This document shows positions 1 to 8,189 of a stretch of DNA of 64,000 nt, piece by piece (the stretch's first letter is position 1; the number at the start of each line of letters is the position of its first letter). The DNA comes from Pseudomonas viridiflava. Its GTDB lineage: Bacteria; Pseudomonadota; Gammaproteobacteria; Pseudomonadales; Pseudomonadaceae. The stretch spans positions 310,001 through 374,000 of the forward strand of contig NZ_UTBZ01000026.1 in NCBI RefSeq assembly GCF_900580865.1, read 5' to 3'. The translations under genes and the position numbers were made by a program. The notes beneath the pieces are model-generated. The model saw only the letters and a list, made by a program, of their open reading frames with translations, was not told where the DNA came from and searched no databases.

Positions 1-266
1 GTGTGGCGGTGAGTGCCAGTCGCTATCGGCCTGATCTGCCGGAGTGGCTCGCACATAGCCTCGAGCGTGGAGTGGCGGCTGATCCGCTGATGCGCTTTGA
101 AACGGCTGAAGAATGGTTGCTGGTGCTGGAACAGGGCGAGCGGCGGAGTTTGAGCGTGCGGCCAAGGCCCTTGTTGGAGCGAGAGCCTTTGAAGGTCTGG
201 CGGTCCATGGCATTGGTGGCTTTGTTGGGGAATCTGGTGCTGCTGGTATTGCTGTTTCACAGTTAA
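1..266 (+). CDS. Ser/Thr protein kinase (or kinase/phosphatase), C-terminal fragment
   Basis: Only the last ~87 residues are inside the window; the frame is open at the left edge. The visible part resembles the end of a Hanks-type kinase domain (DLPEWLAHSLERGVAADPLMRFETAEEW, where the final helix carries the conserved Arg), followed by a basic linker and one C-terminal membrane helix (about residues 68-85, MALVALLGNLVLLVLLF). In Pseudomonas a bifunctional kinase/phosphatase lies upstream of nirB, which fits this position. The catalytic core is outside the window, so the kinase call rests on the C-lobe remnant and context. A REP-A pair follows directly after the stop. Confidence 0.6.
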   Translation, partial: VAVSASRYRPDLPEWLAHSLERGVAADPLMRFETAEEWLLVLEQGERRSLSVRPRPLLEREPLKVWRSMALVALLGNLVLLVLLFHS

Positions 267-279
267 ATCGAGTCGCGCC

Positions 280-358
280 ATTCGCGAGCAAGCTCGCTCC
301 CACATGGGATCTGTGGTGTTCACAAACCTCCTGTGGGAGCGAGCTTGCTCGCGAAGGC
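280..358. repeat. REP-A inverted pair
   Basis: Two REP-A cores in opposite orientation (TTCGCGAGCAAGCTCGCTCC and its reverse complement) flank a ~35-bp spacer, giving a REPIN-like palindrome just after the kinase stop codon. The same core recurs at seven other places in the window. Confidence 0.9.
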
Positions 359-481
359 GCCCGCCCAATCACCACAAATCCACCTTCCTGCATGCCCCAC
401 GAACGAGCAACCCGCTTCGAATCAGTGCAAAAAATCACCCTAAAAAACTGCCAAACCCAATAAAACCGCCACCTCTGCCAC

Positions 482-498
482 TTGGCACAACCACTGCA
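482..498 (+). promoter_or_regulatory. Sigma-54 (RpoN) -24/-12 promoter of the nir operon
   Basis: The sequence reads TTGGCACA, four bases, then CTGCA. The -24 GG (484-485) and -12 GC (496-497) are separated by exactly 10 bases, as in the RpoN consensus YTGGCACG-N4-TTGCW. Predicted transcription start is near 509, about 20 bases before the first leader hairpin. It fits nitrogen-limitation (NtrC/RpoN) control of nitrate assimilation. No convincing NtrC site was seen upstream. Confidence 0.7.
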
Positions 499-529
499 TT
501 ACCCCAACCAACACACACATAAAGCCCAA

Positions 530-568
530 CCTTCAACGACGAAGGCTGCGCTTCCCGAGAGAACGGGA
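530..568 (+). promoter_or_regulatory. ANTAR-type dual hexaloop antitermination motif in the nirB leader
   Basis: There are two short hairpins with six-base loops. P1 has stem CCTTC/GAAGG (530-534/541-545) and loop AACGAC. P2 has stem TCCCG/CGGGA (553-557/564-568) and loop AGAGAA. Both loops have A at position 1 and G at position 4, the signature recognised by ANTAR proteins such as NasT/NasR, and the stems are 7 bases apart. An intrinsic terminator follows directly. Antitermination of the nirBD-PA1779-cobA leader by NasT is known in P. aeruginosa; nasT itself is not in this window. Confidence 0.85.
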
Positions 569-577
569 CCAGGACAA

Positions 578-617
578 AGGCGTCCTCGCTAGGCAACTAG
601 CGGGACGCCTTTTTTTG
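578..617 (+). terminator. Leader attenuator terminator upstream of nirB
   Basis: A 14-bp stem with one bulged T (AGGCGTCC-T-CGCTAG against CTAGCG-GGACGCCT) is capped by a GCAA GNRA tetraloop (593-596). A run of T follows at 611-616. It lies between the ANTAR motif and the nirB start, so it should stop transcription unless the antiterminator acts. Confidence 0.9.
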
Positions 618-687
618 TTTGCGCAAAATTTCTCGAGCAAGGCCTGACTGCCCATAAGAGGCCAGCCGCAGCTCCCCGGAGAACCTG

Positions 688-3141
688 ATGAAAAAACTCA
701 AACTGGTGATGATCGGCAATGGCATGGCCGGGGTTCGCACCCTCGAAGAACTGCTCAAGCTGAGCAACGAGCTGTACGACATCACCGTCTTCGGTGCCGA
801 ACCGCATACCAACTACAACCGCATCCTGCTCTCGCCGGTGCTGGCCGGCGAGCAGACTTTCGAAGAAATCGTCCTCAACGATCTCGACTGGTATCTGGAA
901 AACAACATCAAGTTGCTGCTCAACCGCAAAGTGGTGGAGATCGACCGGGTCAAACGCCGCGTGATCGCCGAGGACGGCACCGAAGCCGAATACGATCGCC
1001 TGCTGATTGCCACCGGTTCGACGCCGTTCATCCTGCCAATCCCCGGCAACACCCTGCACGGCGTGATCGGTTACCGCGACATCGCCGACACCCAGGCGAT
1101 GATCGACACCGCGAAAACCCACAAACACGCGGTGGTCATCGGCGGTGGCCTGCTCGGCCTCGAAGCCGCCAACGGCCTGATGCTGCGCGGCATGCACGTC
1201 ACCGTGGTGCATATCGGCGAATGGCTGCTGGAGCGGCAACTGGACAAAACCAGCGGCCAACTCCTGCAAACTGCCCTCGAATCCCGAGGCCTGCACTTCC
1301 GTCTGTGCGAACAGACCCAAGCCCTGCACGACGCCGGCAATGGCCGGGTCGGCTCGGTGCAGTTCAAGAACGGCGACATCATCCCCGCCGACCTGGTGGT
1401 AATGGCCGCCGGCATTCGCCCCAACACCGAACTCGCTGAGAAGGCCGGCATCCCGTGCAATCGCGGCATCCTGGTCAACGACACCCTGCAAACTTACGAC
1501 CCGCGCATTTACGCCATCGGCGAGTGCGCCAGCCATCGCGGCATTGCCTACGGTCTGGTCGCGCCATTGTTCGAACAGGCCAAGGTGTGCGCCAACCACC
1601 TCGCACAATTGGGCTTCGCCCGTTATCAGGGATCGGTGACGTCGACCAAATTGAAGGTCACCGGCATCGACCTGTTTTCCGCTGGCGACTTCATGGGCGG
1701 CGAAGGCACCGAAACCATCACCCTCTCCGATCCGATTGGCGGCGTGTACAAAAAACTGGTGATCAAGGATGACGTGCTGGTCGGCGCCTGTCTCTACGGC
1801 GATACAGCAGATGGCGGTTGGTATTTCCGGCAGATTCGTGAGAATCACGCCATCGGCGAGATCCGCGATCACCTGATGTTTGGCGAAAACGCTTTGGGCG
1901 ACGTAGGACATCAGGGCCAGGACAAAGCCATGGTCATGGCTGACACCGCCGAAGTCTGCGGCTGCAACGGCGTGTGCAAAGGCACCATCGTCAAAGCGAT
2001 TCAGGAACACGGCCTGTTCAGCGTCGATGAGGTGAAGAAACACACCAAAGCGGCCAGCTCCTGCGGCTCCTGCGCCGGGCTGGTCGAGCAGATCCTGATC
2101 AACACCGTCGGCGGCGCAGCCGACGTCAAACCGAAAAGCGAAAAAGCCATCTGCGGTTGCAGCGACCTCAATCACGGGCAGATTCGCCAAGCGATTCGCG
2201 AGCAACATCTGCTGACCATCGCCGGCACCATGAGCTACCTCAACTGGCGCACGCCGAACGGCTGCGCAACGTGCCGCCCGGCCCTCAACTATTACCTGAT
2301 TTCCACCTGGCCCGGCGAAGCCAAGGACGATCCGCAATCGCGCCTGATCAACGAGCGCGCCCACGCCAACATTCAGAAGGACGGCACTTATTCGGTGGTG
2401 CCACGCATGTGGGGCGGCGTGACCAACCCGTCGGAACTGCGGAGAATTGCCGATGTGGCCGACAAGTATCAGGTGCCGATGGTCAAGGTCACCGGCGGGC
2501 AGCGCATCGATTTACTCGGCATCAAAAAGCAGGATCTGCCCGGCGTCTGGAAGGATCTCGACATGCCGTCCGGCCACGCCTACGGCAAATCCATCCGCAC
2601 CGTGAAAACCTGCGTCGGCAGCGAATTCTGCCGCTTCGGCACGCAGAACTCGACGCAATTGGGCATCGAGCTTGAGCACGACCTGTTCAACATGTGGTCG
2701 CCGCACAAAGTGAAACTGGCGGTCTCCGGATGCCCACGCAACTGCTCGGAAGCGGGGATCAAAGACGTAGGAATCATCGGCGTCGACTCCGGCTGGGAGA
2801 TGTACATCGGCGGCAACGGCGGGATCAAAACCGAAGTGGCCGAGTTCTTCGTCAAGCTGAAAACCGCCGAAGAAGTCCGCGAATACAACGGCGCATTCCT
2901 GCAGCTGTATCGCGAAGAAGCCTTCTACCTCGAACGCACCGTGCATTACCTGCAACGGGTCGGCATGGAGCACATCAAGAAAGCCGTACTGGAAGACCCG
3001 GAGCACCGCAAAGCGCTGAACGAACGCCTGCAATTCTCCCTGTCGTTCGAACAAGACCCGTGGAAAGAACGTCTGGCGCAGCCGCAACTTAAGAAAGAAT
3101 TCGACGTCATTCCTGTGAAAAATCTGGAGGTGCCAGCATGA
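688..3141 (+). CDS. nirB: Assimilatory NAD(P)H nitrite reductase, large subunit
   Basis: Reduces nitrite to ammonium in the cytoplasm using NAD(P)H, FAD, [2Fe-2S], [4Fe-4S] and siroheme. Order of domains in 817 residues: FAD-binding GxGxxG (G10, G12, G15), NAD(P)-binding GGGLLGLEA near 150, two BFD-like [2Fe-2S] modules (CGCNGVCKG near 424 with CGSC near 460; CGCSDL near 488), and the siroheme/[4Fe-4S] cysteines C642, C648, C682, C686 (CxxxxxC and CPRNC). Length is normal for the family. Start ATG is preceded by GGAG. First gene of the nirB-nirD-nasC-cobA operon, controlled by the leader described above. Confidence 0.97.
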   Translation: MKKLKLVMIGNGMAGVRTLEELLKLSNELYDITVFGAEPHTNYNRILLSPVLAGEQTFEEIVLNDLDWYLENNIKLLLNRKVVEIDRVKRRVIAEDGTEAEYDRLLIATGSTPFILPIPGNTLHGVIGYRDIADTQAMIDTAKTHKHAVVIGGGLLGLEAANGLMLRGMHVTVVHIGEWLLERQLDKTSGQLLQTALESRGLHFRLCEQTQALHDAGNGRVGSVQFKNGDIIPADLVVMAAGIRPNTELAEKAGIPCNRGILVNDTLQTYDPRIYAIGECASHRGIAYGLVAPLFEQAKVCANHLAQLGFARYQGSVTSTKLKVTGIDLFSAGDFMGGEGTETITLSDPIGGVYKKLVIKDDVLVGACLYGDTADGGWYFRQIRENHAIGEIRDHLMFGENALGDVGHQGQDKAMVMADTAEVCGCNGVCKGTIVKAIQEHGLFSVDEVKKHTKAASSCGSCAGLVEQILINTVGGAADVKPKSEKAICGCSDLNHGQIRQAIREQHLLTIAGTMSYLNWRTPNGCATCRPALNYYLISTWPGEAKDDPQSRLINERAHANIQKDGTYSVVPRMWGGVTNPSELRRIADVADKYQVPMVKVTGGQRIDLLGIKKQDLPGVWKDLDMPSGHAYGKSIRTVKTCVGSEFCRFGTQNSTQLGIELEHDLFNMWSPHKVKLAVSGCPRNCSEAGIKDVGIIGVDSGWEMYIGGNGGIKTEVAEFFVKLKTAEEVREYNGAFLQLYREEAFYLERTVHYLQRVGMEHIKKAVLEDPEHRKALNERLQFSLSFEQDPWKERLAQPQLKKEFDVIPVKNLEVPA

Positions 3142-3455
3142 ACTGGCTCGACATCTGTGCCCTCGACGAGATCAACGCCCTCGGCTCGCGGATCATTGCC
3201 GGGCCGAAAGGTGACATTGCGATTTTTCGTACAAGCGACGACGAAGTTTTCGCCCTCGACGACCGCTGCCCGCACAAGGGCGGGCCACTGTCGCAAGGAC
3301 TGATCTACGGCAAACGCGTAGCCTGTCCGCTGCACAATTGGCAGATCGACCTCGAATCCGGTGAGGCCCAGGCGCCGGACATCGGTTGCGCGCACCATCA
3401 CCCGGCGCGGGTCGAAAACGGTCGTGTGCAACTGGCCCTGCGGGACGCCGTCTGA
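3138..3455 (+). CDS. nirD: Nitrite reductase small subunit (Rieske-type)
   Basis: Partner of NirB. The 105-residue protein is a small Rieske [2Fe-2S] fold with the two ligand pairs CPHKGGPL and CPLHNW, so the cluster ligands appear intact, unlike NirD proteins that have lost them. Its ATG overlaps the nirB stop (ATGA) and its TGA overlaps the next gene's ATG, so the three genes are translationally coupled. Confidence 0.95.
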   Translation: MNWLDICALDEINALGSRIIAGPKGDIAIFRTSDDEVFALDDRCPHKGGPLSQGLIYGKRVACPLHNWQIDLESGEAQAPDIGCAHHHPARVENGRVQLALRDAV

Positions 3456-6169
3456 TGAACCGCCAGACGACCGCCTCGACCTGCTGTTATTGCGGGGTCG
3501 GCTGCGGCGTGCTGATCGAGCATGACGGCGAGCGCATCCTCGGCGTCAGCGGCGACCCGGCGCACCCGGCCAACTTCGGCAAACTGTGCAGCAAAGGCTC
3601 GACCCTGCACCTGACCGGTGACCTTGCCGCTCGCGCGCTGTACCCGGAACTGCGTCTGGGCAAGGGCTTGGCGCGCAGCCGCACGGACTGGGACACCGCG
3701 CTGGAGCATGCCGCCAACGTGTTCGCCGAGACCATCGCCGAACACGGCCCGGACAGCGTGGCGTTCTATATCTCCGGGCAGTTGCTGACCGAGGACTATT
3801 ACGCTTTCAACAAGCTGGCGCGGGCACTGGTCAGGACCAACAACATCGACAGCAATTCACGCCTGTGCATGTCTTCAGCAGTGGTCGGCTACAAGCGCAG
3901 CCTCGGTGCCGACGCCCCACCGTGCAGCTATGAGGATCTGGAGCTCAGCGATTGCGTGATGATTGTCGGCAGTAACATGGCCTACGCCCATCCGGTACTT
4001 TTTCGTCGGCTGGAAGAAGCAAAATCTCGCCGCCCGCAGATGAAAGTCATCGTCATTGATCCACGGCGCACCGACACTTGCGACCTTGCCGATCTGCACC
4101 TGGCGATTCTGCCCGGTACCGATGTCGCGTTGTTCCATGGGATTTTGCATCTGTTGTTGTGGGAAGACTGGATTGACCGCGACTTCATCAAGGCTCACAC
4201 CGATGGTCTCGCCGACCTGAAAAGTCTGGTGCGTGATTACACCCCGCAAATGGTGTCGCAGTTGTGTGGCATCAGCGTTGAGCAATTGCAGCAGTGCGCC
4301 GAATGGGTCGGCACTTCGCCGAGTTTTCTGTCGCTGTGGTGCATGGGCTTGAACCAGTCCACCGCTGGCAGCGCGAAAAACAGCGCGCTGATCAATCTGC
4401 ACTTGGCCACCGGGCAAATCGGCCGTCCGGGCGCAGGACCTTTCTCCCTCACCGGTCAGCCGAATGCCATGGGCGGGCGGGAAACCGGTAGTTTGTCGAA
4501 TCTGTTGCCGGGTCATCGTGACGCGGCCAACCCTGAACACCGCGCTGAAGTGGCGGCTTATTGGGGGGTGGATCAACTGCCGGAAAGCACTGGTCTCAGC
4601 GCCATCGAACTGTTCGAGAAAGTGCGCAGCGGCAAGATCAAGGCGTTGTGGATTGCCTGCACCAACCCTGCGCAATCGATGCCGGATCAGAACTCGGTGC
4701 GCGCGGCGCTGGAAGCTTGCCCGTTTGTGGTGTTGCAGGAAGCTTTTCGCACGACTGAAACCGCGGCATTCGCCGACTTGCTGCTGCCCGCTGCCAGTTG
4801 GGGCGAGAAGGAAGGCTCGGTAACCAATTCCGAGCGGCGCATTTCCCACGTGCGCAAAGCCATCCTCCCACCGGGTGAGGCGCGGCCGGATTGGGCGATT
4901 ACGGTAGATTTCGCGCAGCGTCTGGAGAAACGTCTGCGTCCCGTTGAGCCGAGCCTGTTTGCGTTCAGCCAACCTGCGCAGTTGTTCGATGAATTCAAAG
5001 GGCTGACGCATGGGCGGGATCTGGATATGTCCGGGATCAGTCACGCGCTGATCGACGAGATCGGGCCGCAGCAGTGGCCCTTCCCTGTCGGCGCCCGAGA
5101 AGGAACACCCCGACTCTACGAGGACGGTATTTTTCCTACGGCCACTGGCCGCGCTCATTTCATTGCCGACCCTTACCGCGCCGCCAAAGAACAGCGTGAT
5201 GCACGCTTTCCGCTGACATTGATCACTGGCCGCCTGCGTGATCAATGGCACGGTATGAGCCGCACCGGCACGGCGGCGCAATTGTTCGGGCATGTCAGCG
5301 AAGCGGTGTTGAGCCTGCATCCAGACGAAATGCGCCGGCATCGTTTGCAGCCGGGCGATCTGGTCAATCTGAAAAGTCGTCGCGGCGCAGTAATTGTTGC
5401 GGTCGGTAGTGATGACAGCGTACGTCCGGGACAAGCGTTTCTACCGATGCACTGGGGCGATCGCTTTCTCAAGGGCGGCGTGAACAGCCTGACCCTGCCG
5501 GCCTTTGATCCATTGTCGAAACAACCGGAGCTCAAACACAGCGGCGTGCGCCTGGAACCGGTCAATCTGCCGTGGCAGCTTTTCGCACTGATCGAGGGCG
5601 ATGTTCAACGGCATTTCGAGACGCTACGACCGCTCTGTGAGGCATTTTCCTACGTGAGTATCAGCCTTGTCGGACGTGAGCGGTCGGCGCTGCTGATACG
5701 CGCAGCGAGCAGCGAGGCACCGGATGCGCAATTGCTCAGTGAAATCGATCATTGCCTGTCACTGATCGACGGCCCGGTACTGGCTTACGACGATCCACGT
5801 CGGGCTATCGGCAAGCGCGTACGCATTGAAAACGGACGAATCACCGCGATTCGCCTGGCCGGCGAAACCCTCGCCCAGCATTGGCTGCAAGGCCTGTGGC
5901 TGGAGGGCCGGGCTGACGAACAACTGCGGCGCTGGTTGCTGGCGCCGATGAGTGCGCCACCGGGCAGCGTCGGTTTGCAGGCCAGCGCGGATAAAACCCT
6001 GTGCAACTGCAACAACGTCAGCCTCAACACAGTCTGCGCAGGCATCCGCCAAGGCCTGGATCTGCAAGGCTTGAAAAGCAATTTGGGGTGCGGCACGCAA
6101 TGCGGTTCCTGTGTCCCGGAAATAAAACGCTTGCTGGCTGCCGACGTGCAACCAGTTGCCGTCATCTGA
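3455..6169 (+). CDS. nasC: Assimilatory nitrate reductase catalytic subunit with C-terminal BFD domain
   Basis: A molybdopterin (bis-MGD) enzyme of 904 residues that reduces nitrate to nitrite. The N-terminus has the [4Fe-4S] motif CCYCGVGCG (residues 10-18) with a later CSKG. The middle carries the MoCo oxidoreductase signature (HPVLFRRLEEAK, IVIDPRRTDTCDLAD, GRPGAGPFSLTGQPNAMGG). The extreme C-terminus has a BFD-like [2Fe-2S] module (LCNCNNVSLNTVC...CGTQCGSC). I chose the ATG overlapping the nirD stop; an upstream in-frame start at 3386 would run inside nirD. Equivalent to the gene between nirD and cobA in P. aeruginosa (PA1779). The gene name nasC versus nasA varies between strains. Confidence 0.93.
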   Translation: MNRQTTASTCCYCGVGCGVLIEHDGERILGVSGDPAHPANFGKLCSKGSTLHLTGDLAARALYPELRLGKGLARSRTDWDTALEHAANVFAETIAEHGPDSVAFYISGQLLTEDYYAFNKLARALVRTNNIDSNSRLCMSSAVVGYKRSLGADAPPCSYEDLELSDCVMIVGSNMAYAHPVLFRRLEEAKSRRPQMKVIVIDPRRTDTCDLADLHLAILPGTDVALFHGILHLLLWEDWIDRDFIKAHTDGLADLKSLVRDYTPQMVSQLCGISVEQLQQCAEWVGTSPSFLSLWCMGLNQSTAGSAKNSALINLHLATGQIGRPGAGPFSLTGQPNAMGGRETGSLSNLLPGHRDAANPEHRAEVAAYWGVDQLPESTGLSAIELFEKVRSGKIKALWIACTNPAQSMPDQNSVRAALEACPFVVLQEAFRTTETAAFADLLLPAASWGEKEGSVTNSERRISHVRKAILPPGEARPDWAITVDFAQRLEKRLRPVEPSLFAFSQPAQLFDEFKGLTHGRDLDMSGISHALIDEIGPQQWPFPVGAREGTPRLYEDGIFPTATGRAHFIADPYRAAKEQRDARFPLTLITGRLRDQWHGMSRTGTAAQLFGHVSEAVLSLHPDEMRRHRLQPGDLVNLKSRRGAVIVAVGSDDSVRPGQAFLPMHWGDRFLKGGVNSLTLPAFDPLSKQPELKHSGVRLEPVNLPWQLFALIEGDVQRHFETLRPLCEAFSYVSISLVGRERSALLIRAASSEAPDAQLLSEIDHCLSLIDGPVLAYDDPRRAIGKRVRIENGRITAIRLAGETLAQHWLQGLWLEGRADEQLRRWLLAPMSAPPGSVGLQASADKTLCNCNNVSLNTVCAGIRQGLDLQGLKSNLGCGTQCGSCVPEIKRLLAADVQPVAVI

Positions 6170-6182
6170 TGAGGAAAACACC

Positions 6183-6950
6183 ATGAATGCAAAAGTCTGG
6201 CTGGTGGGTGCAGGTCCTGGTGATCCCGAATTGCTGACCCTCAAAGCGGTGCGCGCCCTGCGCGAGGCCGATGTGGTGCTGATCGATGATCTGGTCAACG
6301 ACGCGGTGCTGGAGCACTGCCCTGGCGCCCGCATTATTGCGGTGGGTAAGCGTGGTGGTTGCCGTTCAACACCGCAGGCATTTATCCATCGGTTAATGCT
6401 GCGCTATGCCCGCCATGGCAAGTGTGTGGTGCGGCTCAAGGGCGGCGATCCGTGCATCTTCGGCCGTGGCGGTGAAGAGGCGCAATGGCTGCGTGAGCGT
6501 GGCATCGTGGTGGAATTGGTCAATGGCATCACCGCCGGACTGGCCGGGGCGACGCAGTGCGATATTCCGCTGACGTTGCGCGGTGTCGCTCGTGGAGTAA
6601 CGCTGGTGACTGCGCATACTCAGGACGACAGCCAGTTGAACTGGCAGGCACTGGCGCAGGGCGGCACAACGCTGGTGGTTTATATGGGTGTTGCCAAGCT
6701 CGGCGAGATTCGCGATCAGTTGTTGGCGGGCGGGATGGCAGCGGATACGCCGGTGGCGATGATCGAGAATGCGTCGTTGCCTGAGCAGCGCGAATGTCGG
6801 AGTGATCTGATGAGCATGAGTGATGATGCGTTCAGGTTTGGGCTGAAAAGCCCGGCGATTCTGGTGATTGGTGCGGTGGCTGCCATTGTTGAAGAGCAAA
6901 AGATCGCAGCCTGCGGCAGCTCCTACAGGACGTATGCAGATTTCATGTAG
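6183..6950 (+). CDS. cobA: Uroporphyrinogen-III C-methyltransferase (SUMT)
   Basis: Makes precorrin-2 from uroporphyrinogen III with S-adenosylmethionine, the first step to the siroheme needed by NirB. SUMT signatures are VWLVGAGPGDPELLTLKA at the N-terminus, RLKGGDPCIFGRGGEEA and GITAGLAGA. The start at 6183 follows GAGG (TGAGGAAAACACC). Last gene of the operon, 13 bases after nasC. The last 16 residues (KIAACGSSYRTYADFM) and the stop are encoded by a REP-B element, so the tail is repeat-derived and unlikely to be part of the conserved fold. Confidence 0.95.
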   Translation: MNAKVWLVGAGPGDPELLTLKAVRALREADVVLIDDLVNDAVLEHCPGARIIAVGKRGGCRSTPQAFIHRLMLRYARHGKCVVRLKGGDPCIFGRGGEEAQWLRERGIVVELVNGITAGLAGATQCDIPLTLRGVARGVTLVTAHTQDDSQLNWQALAQGGTTLVVYMGVAKLGEIRDQLLAGGMAADTPVAMIENASLPEQRECRSDLMSMSDDAFRFGLKSPAILVIGAVAAIVEEQKIAACGSSYRTYADFM

Positions 6951-6975
6951 GAGCTGCCGAAGGCTGCGATCTTTT
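6898..6975. repeat. REP-B inverted pair overlapping the cobA 3' end
   Basis: Arm AAAAGATCGCAGCCTGCGGC...CTCCTACAG and its inverse TGTAGGAGCTGCCGAAGGCTGCGATCTTTT flank a ~15-bp loop. The left arm is translated as the end of cobA; the stop TAG lies in the right arm. Confidence 0.92.
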
Positions 6976-7004
6976 AAAGCTTCAAAGCCAAATCGCAGGC
7001 AAAG

Positions 7005-7031
7005 AAAAGCCCGGCCTAAGCCGGGCTTTTC
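7005..7031 (-). terminator. Intrinsic terminator of oprF (possibly bidirectional)
   Basis: Stem AGCCCGGC / GCCGGGCT with loop CTAA is flanked by A-rich and T-rich runs on both sides. It lies 17 bases past the oprF stop and could also end the nir operon. Confidence 0.85.
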
Positions 7032-7047
7032 TCAGAGCGGCAGCTAA

Positions 7048-8082
7048 TTACTTAGCTTGAGCTTCAACCTGCGCTTCTACGCGACGGTTTACAGCGCGGC
7101 CAGCTTCAGTTTTGTTGTCAGCAACTGGGCGGGATTCGCCGTAGCCAACAGACTGAACGCGGGACGATTCAACACCGTACTGGTTGGTCAGAACTTGCTT
7201 AACGGCGTTTGCACGACGCTCGGACAGTTTCTGGTTGTAAGCGTCAGGACCGACGGAGTCAGTGTGACCTTCAACAGTAGTGGTGGTGGATGGGTACTGC
7301 TTCATGAAGTCAGCCAGGTTCTTGATGTCGCCGTAGCTGTTTGGCTTCACAACCGACTTGTCGAAGTCGAACTTGACGTCCAGCTCAACACGAACAACTT
7401 CAGCAACTGCTGGGCAGCCGTCAGCGTCAACAGTTACGTTGGCTGGGGTGTCCGGGCACTTGTCAACGTTGTCGCAAACGCCGTCGTTGTCGCTGTCGGA
7501 GCAGACTTCAGCTGGTGCTGGAACTGGAGCAGCAGCAGGCTTGGAGCCGCCACCGAAGTTCACACCGATACCAACGCTAGGAGCCCACTCGGTGTCGCCC
7601 TGGTCGATGTTGTACTGAGCTTCAACGCCAGCACGGGCGTAGAAGTTCTCGGTGAAGTACAGCTTGGCACCAGCGCCCAGGTTGGCGAAGGTGGAGCGGT
7701 CACGACCGCCGGAACCGTTCTGACCGATGCTCTGATCGGAGAAACCAGCCGATACGTACGGACGCAGCATGTCGCCTGGGTTGTTGAAGTGGTACAGAGC
7801 GTCCAGAGCGGTGTTAGCGCCCTTGATGTTACGACCGTCGTCGGAACGTACGTTGTGCACTTCGTCGTAGCCCAGACGCAGTTCAACGTCGTCGGTCAGG
7901 AAGTAACCGATCGAACCGCCGAACAGGTTGCCGTTGTTCTTGAAGTTACGAGCGCTGTCGAATTGTTCTTTCTTTGCGAAGCCTTCGATTTCAACTGCGC
8001 CTTGGCCTTGTGCCAGAGCGCCGAACGAAGTGGCGGCAATCAGAGAACCAATGGCCAAGCCCAAGGTGTTTTTCAGTTTCAT
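7048..8082 (-). CDS. oprF: Major outer membrane porin OprF (OmpA family)
   Basis: A non-specific porin and structural outer-membrane/peptidoglycan link of 344 residues. It has a signal peptide (MKLKNTLGLAIGSLIAATSFGALAQ), an N-terminal eight-strand barrel of about 160 residues, then a Pro/Ala linker and a calcium-type Cys-rich loop (CSDSDNDGVCDNVDKCPD...DGC, four Cys) and a C-terminal OmpA peptidoglycan-binding domain (FDFDKSVVKPNSY, EGHTDSVGPDAYNQKLSERRA). Downstream of sigX on the same strand, as in all Pseudomonas; expression depends partly on SigX. Confidence 0.98.
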   Translation of the reverse strand: MKLKNTLGLAIGSLIAATSFGALAQGQGAVEIEGFAKKEQFDSARNFKNNGNLFGGSIGYFLTDDVELRLGYDEVHNVRSDDGRNIKGANTALDALYHFNNPGDMLRPYVSAGFSDQSIGQNGSGGRDRSTFANLGAGAKLYFTENFYARAGVEAQYNIDQGDTEWAPSVGIGVNFGGGSKPAAAPVPAPAEVCSDSDNDGVCDNVDKCPDTPANVTVDADGCPAVAEVVRVELDVKFDFDKSVVKPNSYGDIKNLADFMKQYPSTTTTVEGHTDSVGPDAYNQKLSERRANAVKQVLTNQYGVESSRVQSVGYGESRPVADNKTEAGRAVNRRVEAQVEAQAK

Positions 8083-8189
8083 CCGTTAAATCCCCATCTG
8101 GTGATTGTGAAGCAGTCCCGCAAACCGGGGGACAACTCGGCGGCAAGTCTATCAGAACTTGCCTACACGTAAGAGATATTTGCGCTGAA

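Noticed and set aside
589..2364. 591-residue minus-strand ORF
   Set aside because: Antisense to nirB, whose conserved motifs are intact; long antisense frames are common in this high-GC DNA.
7057..8172. 371-residue plus-strand ORF
   Set aside because: Antisense shadow of oprF; Val/Ser-rich product without domains.
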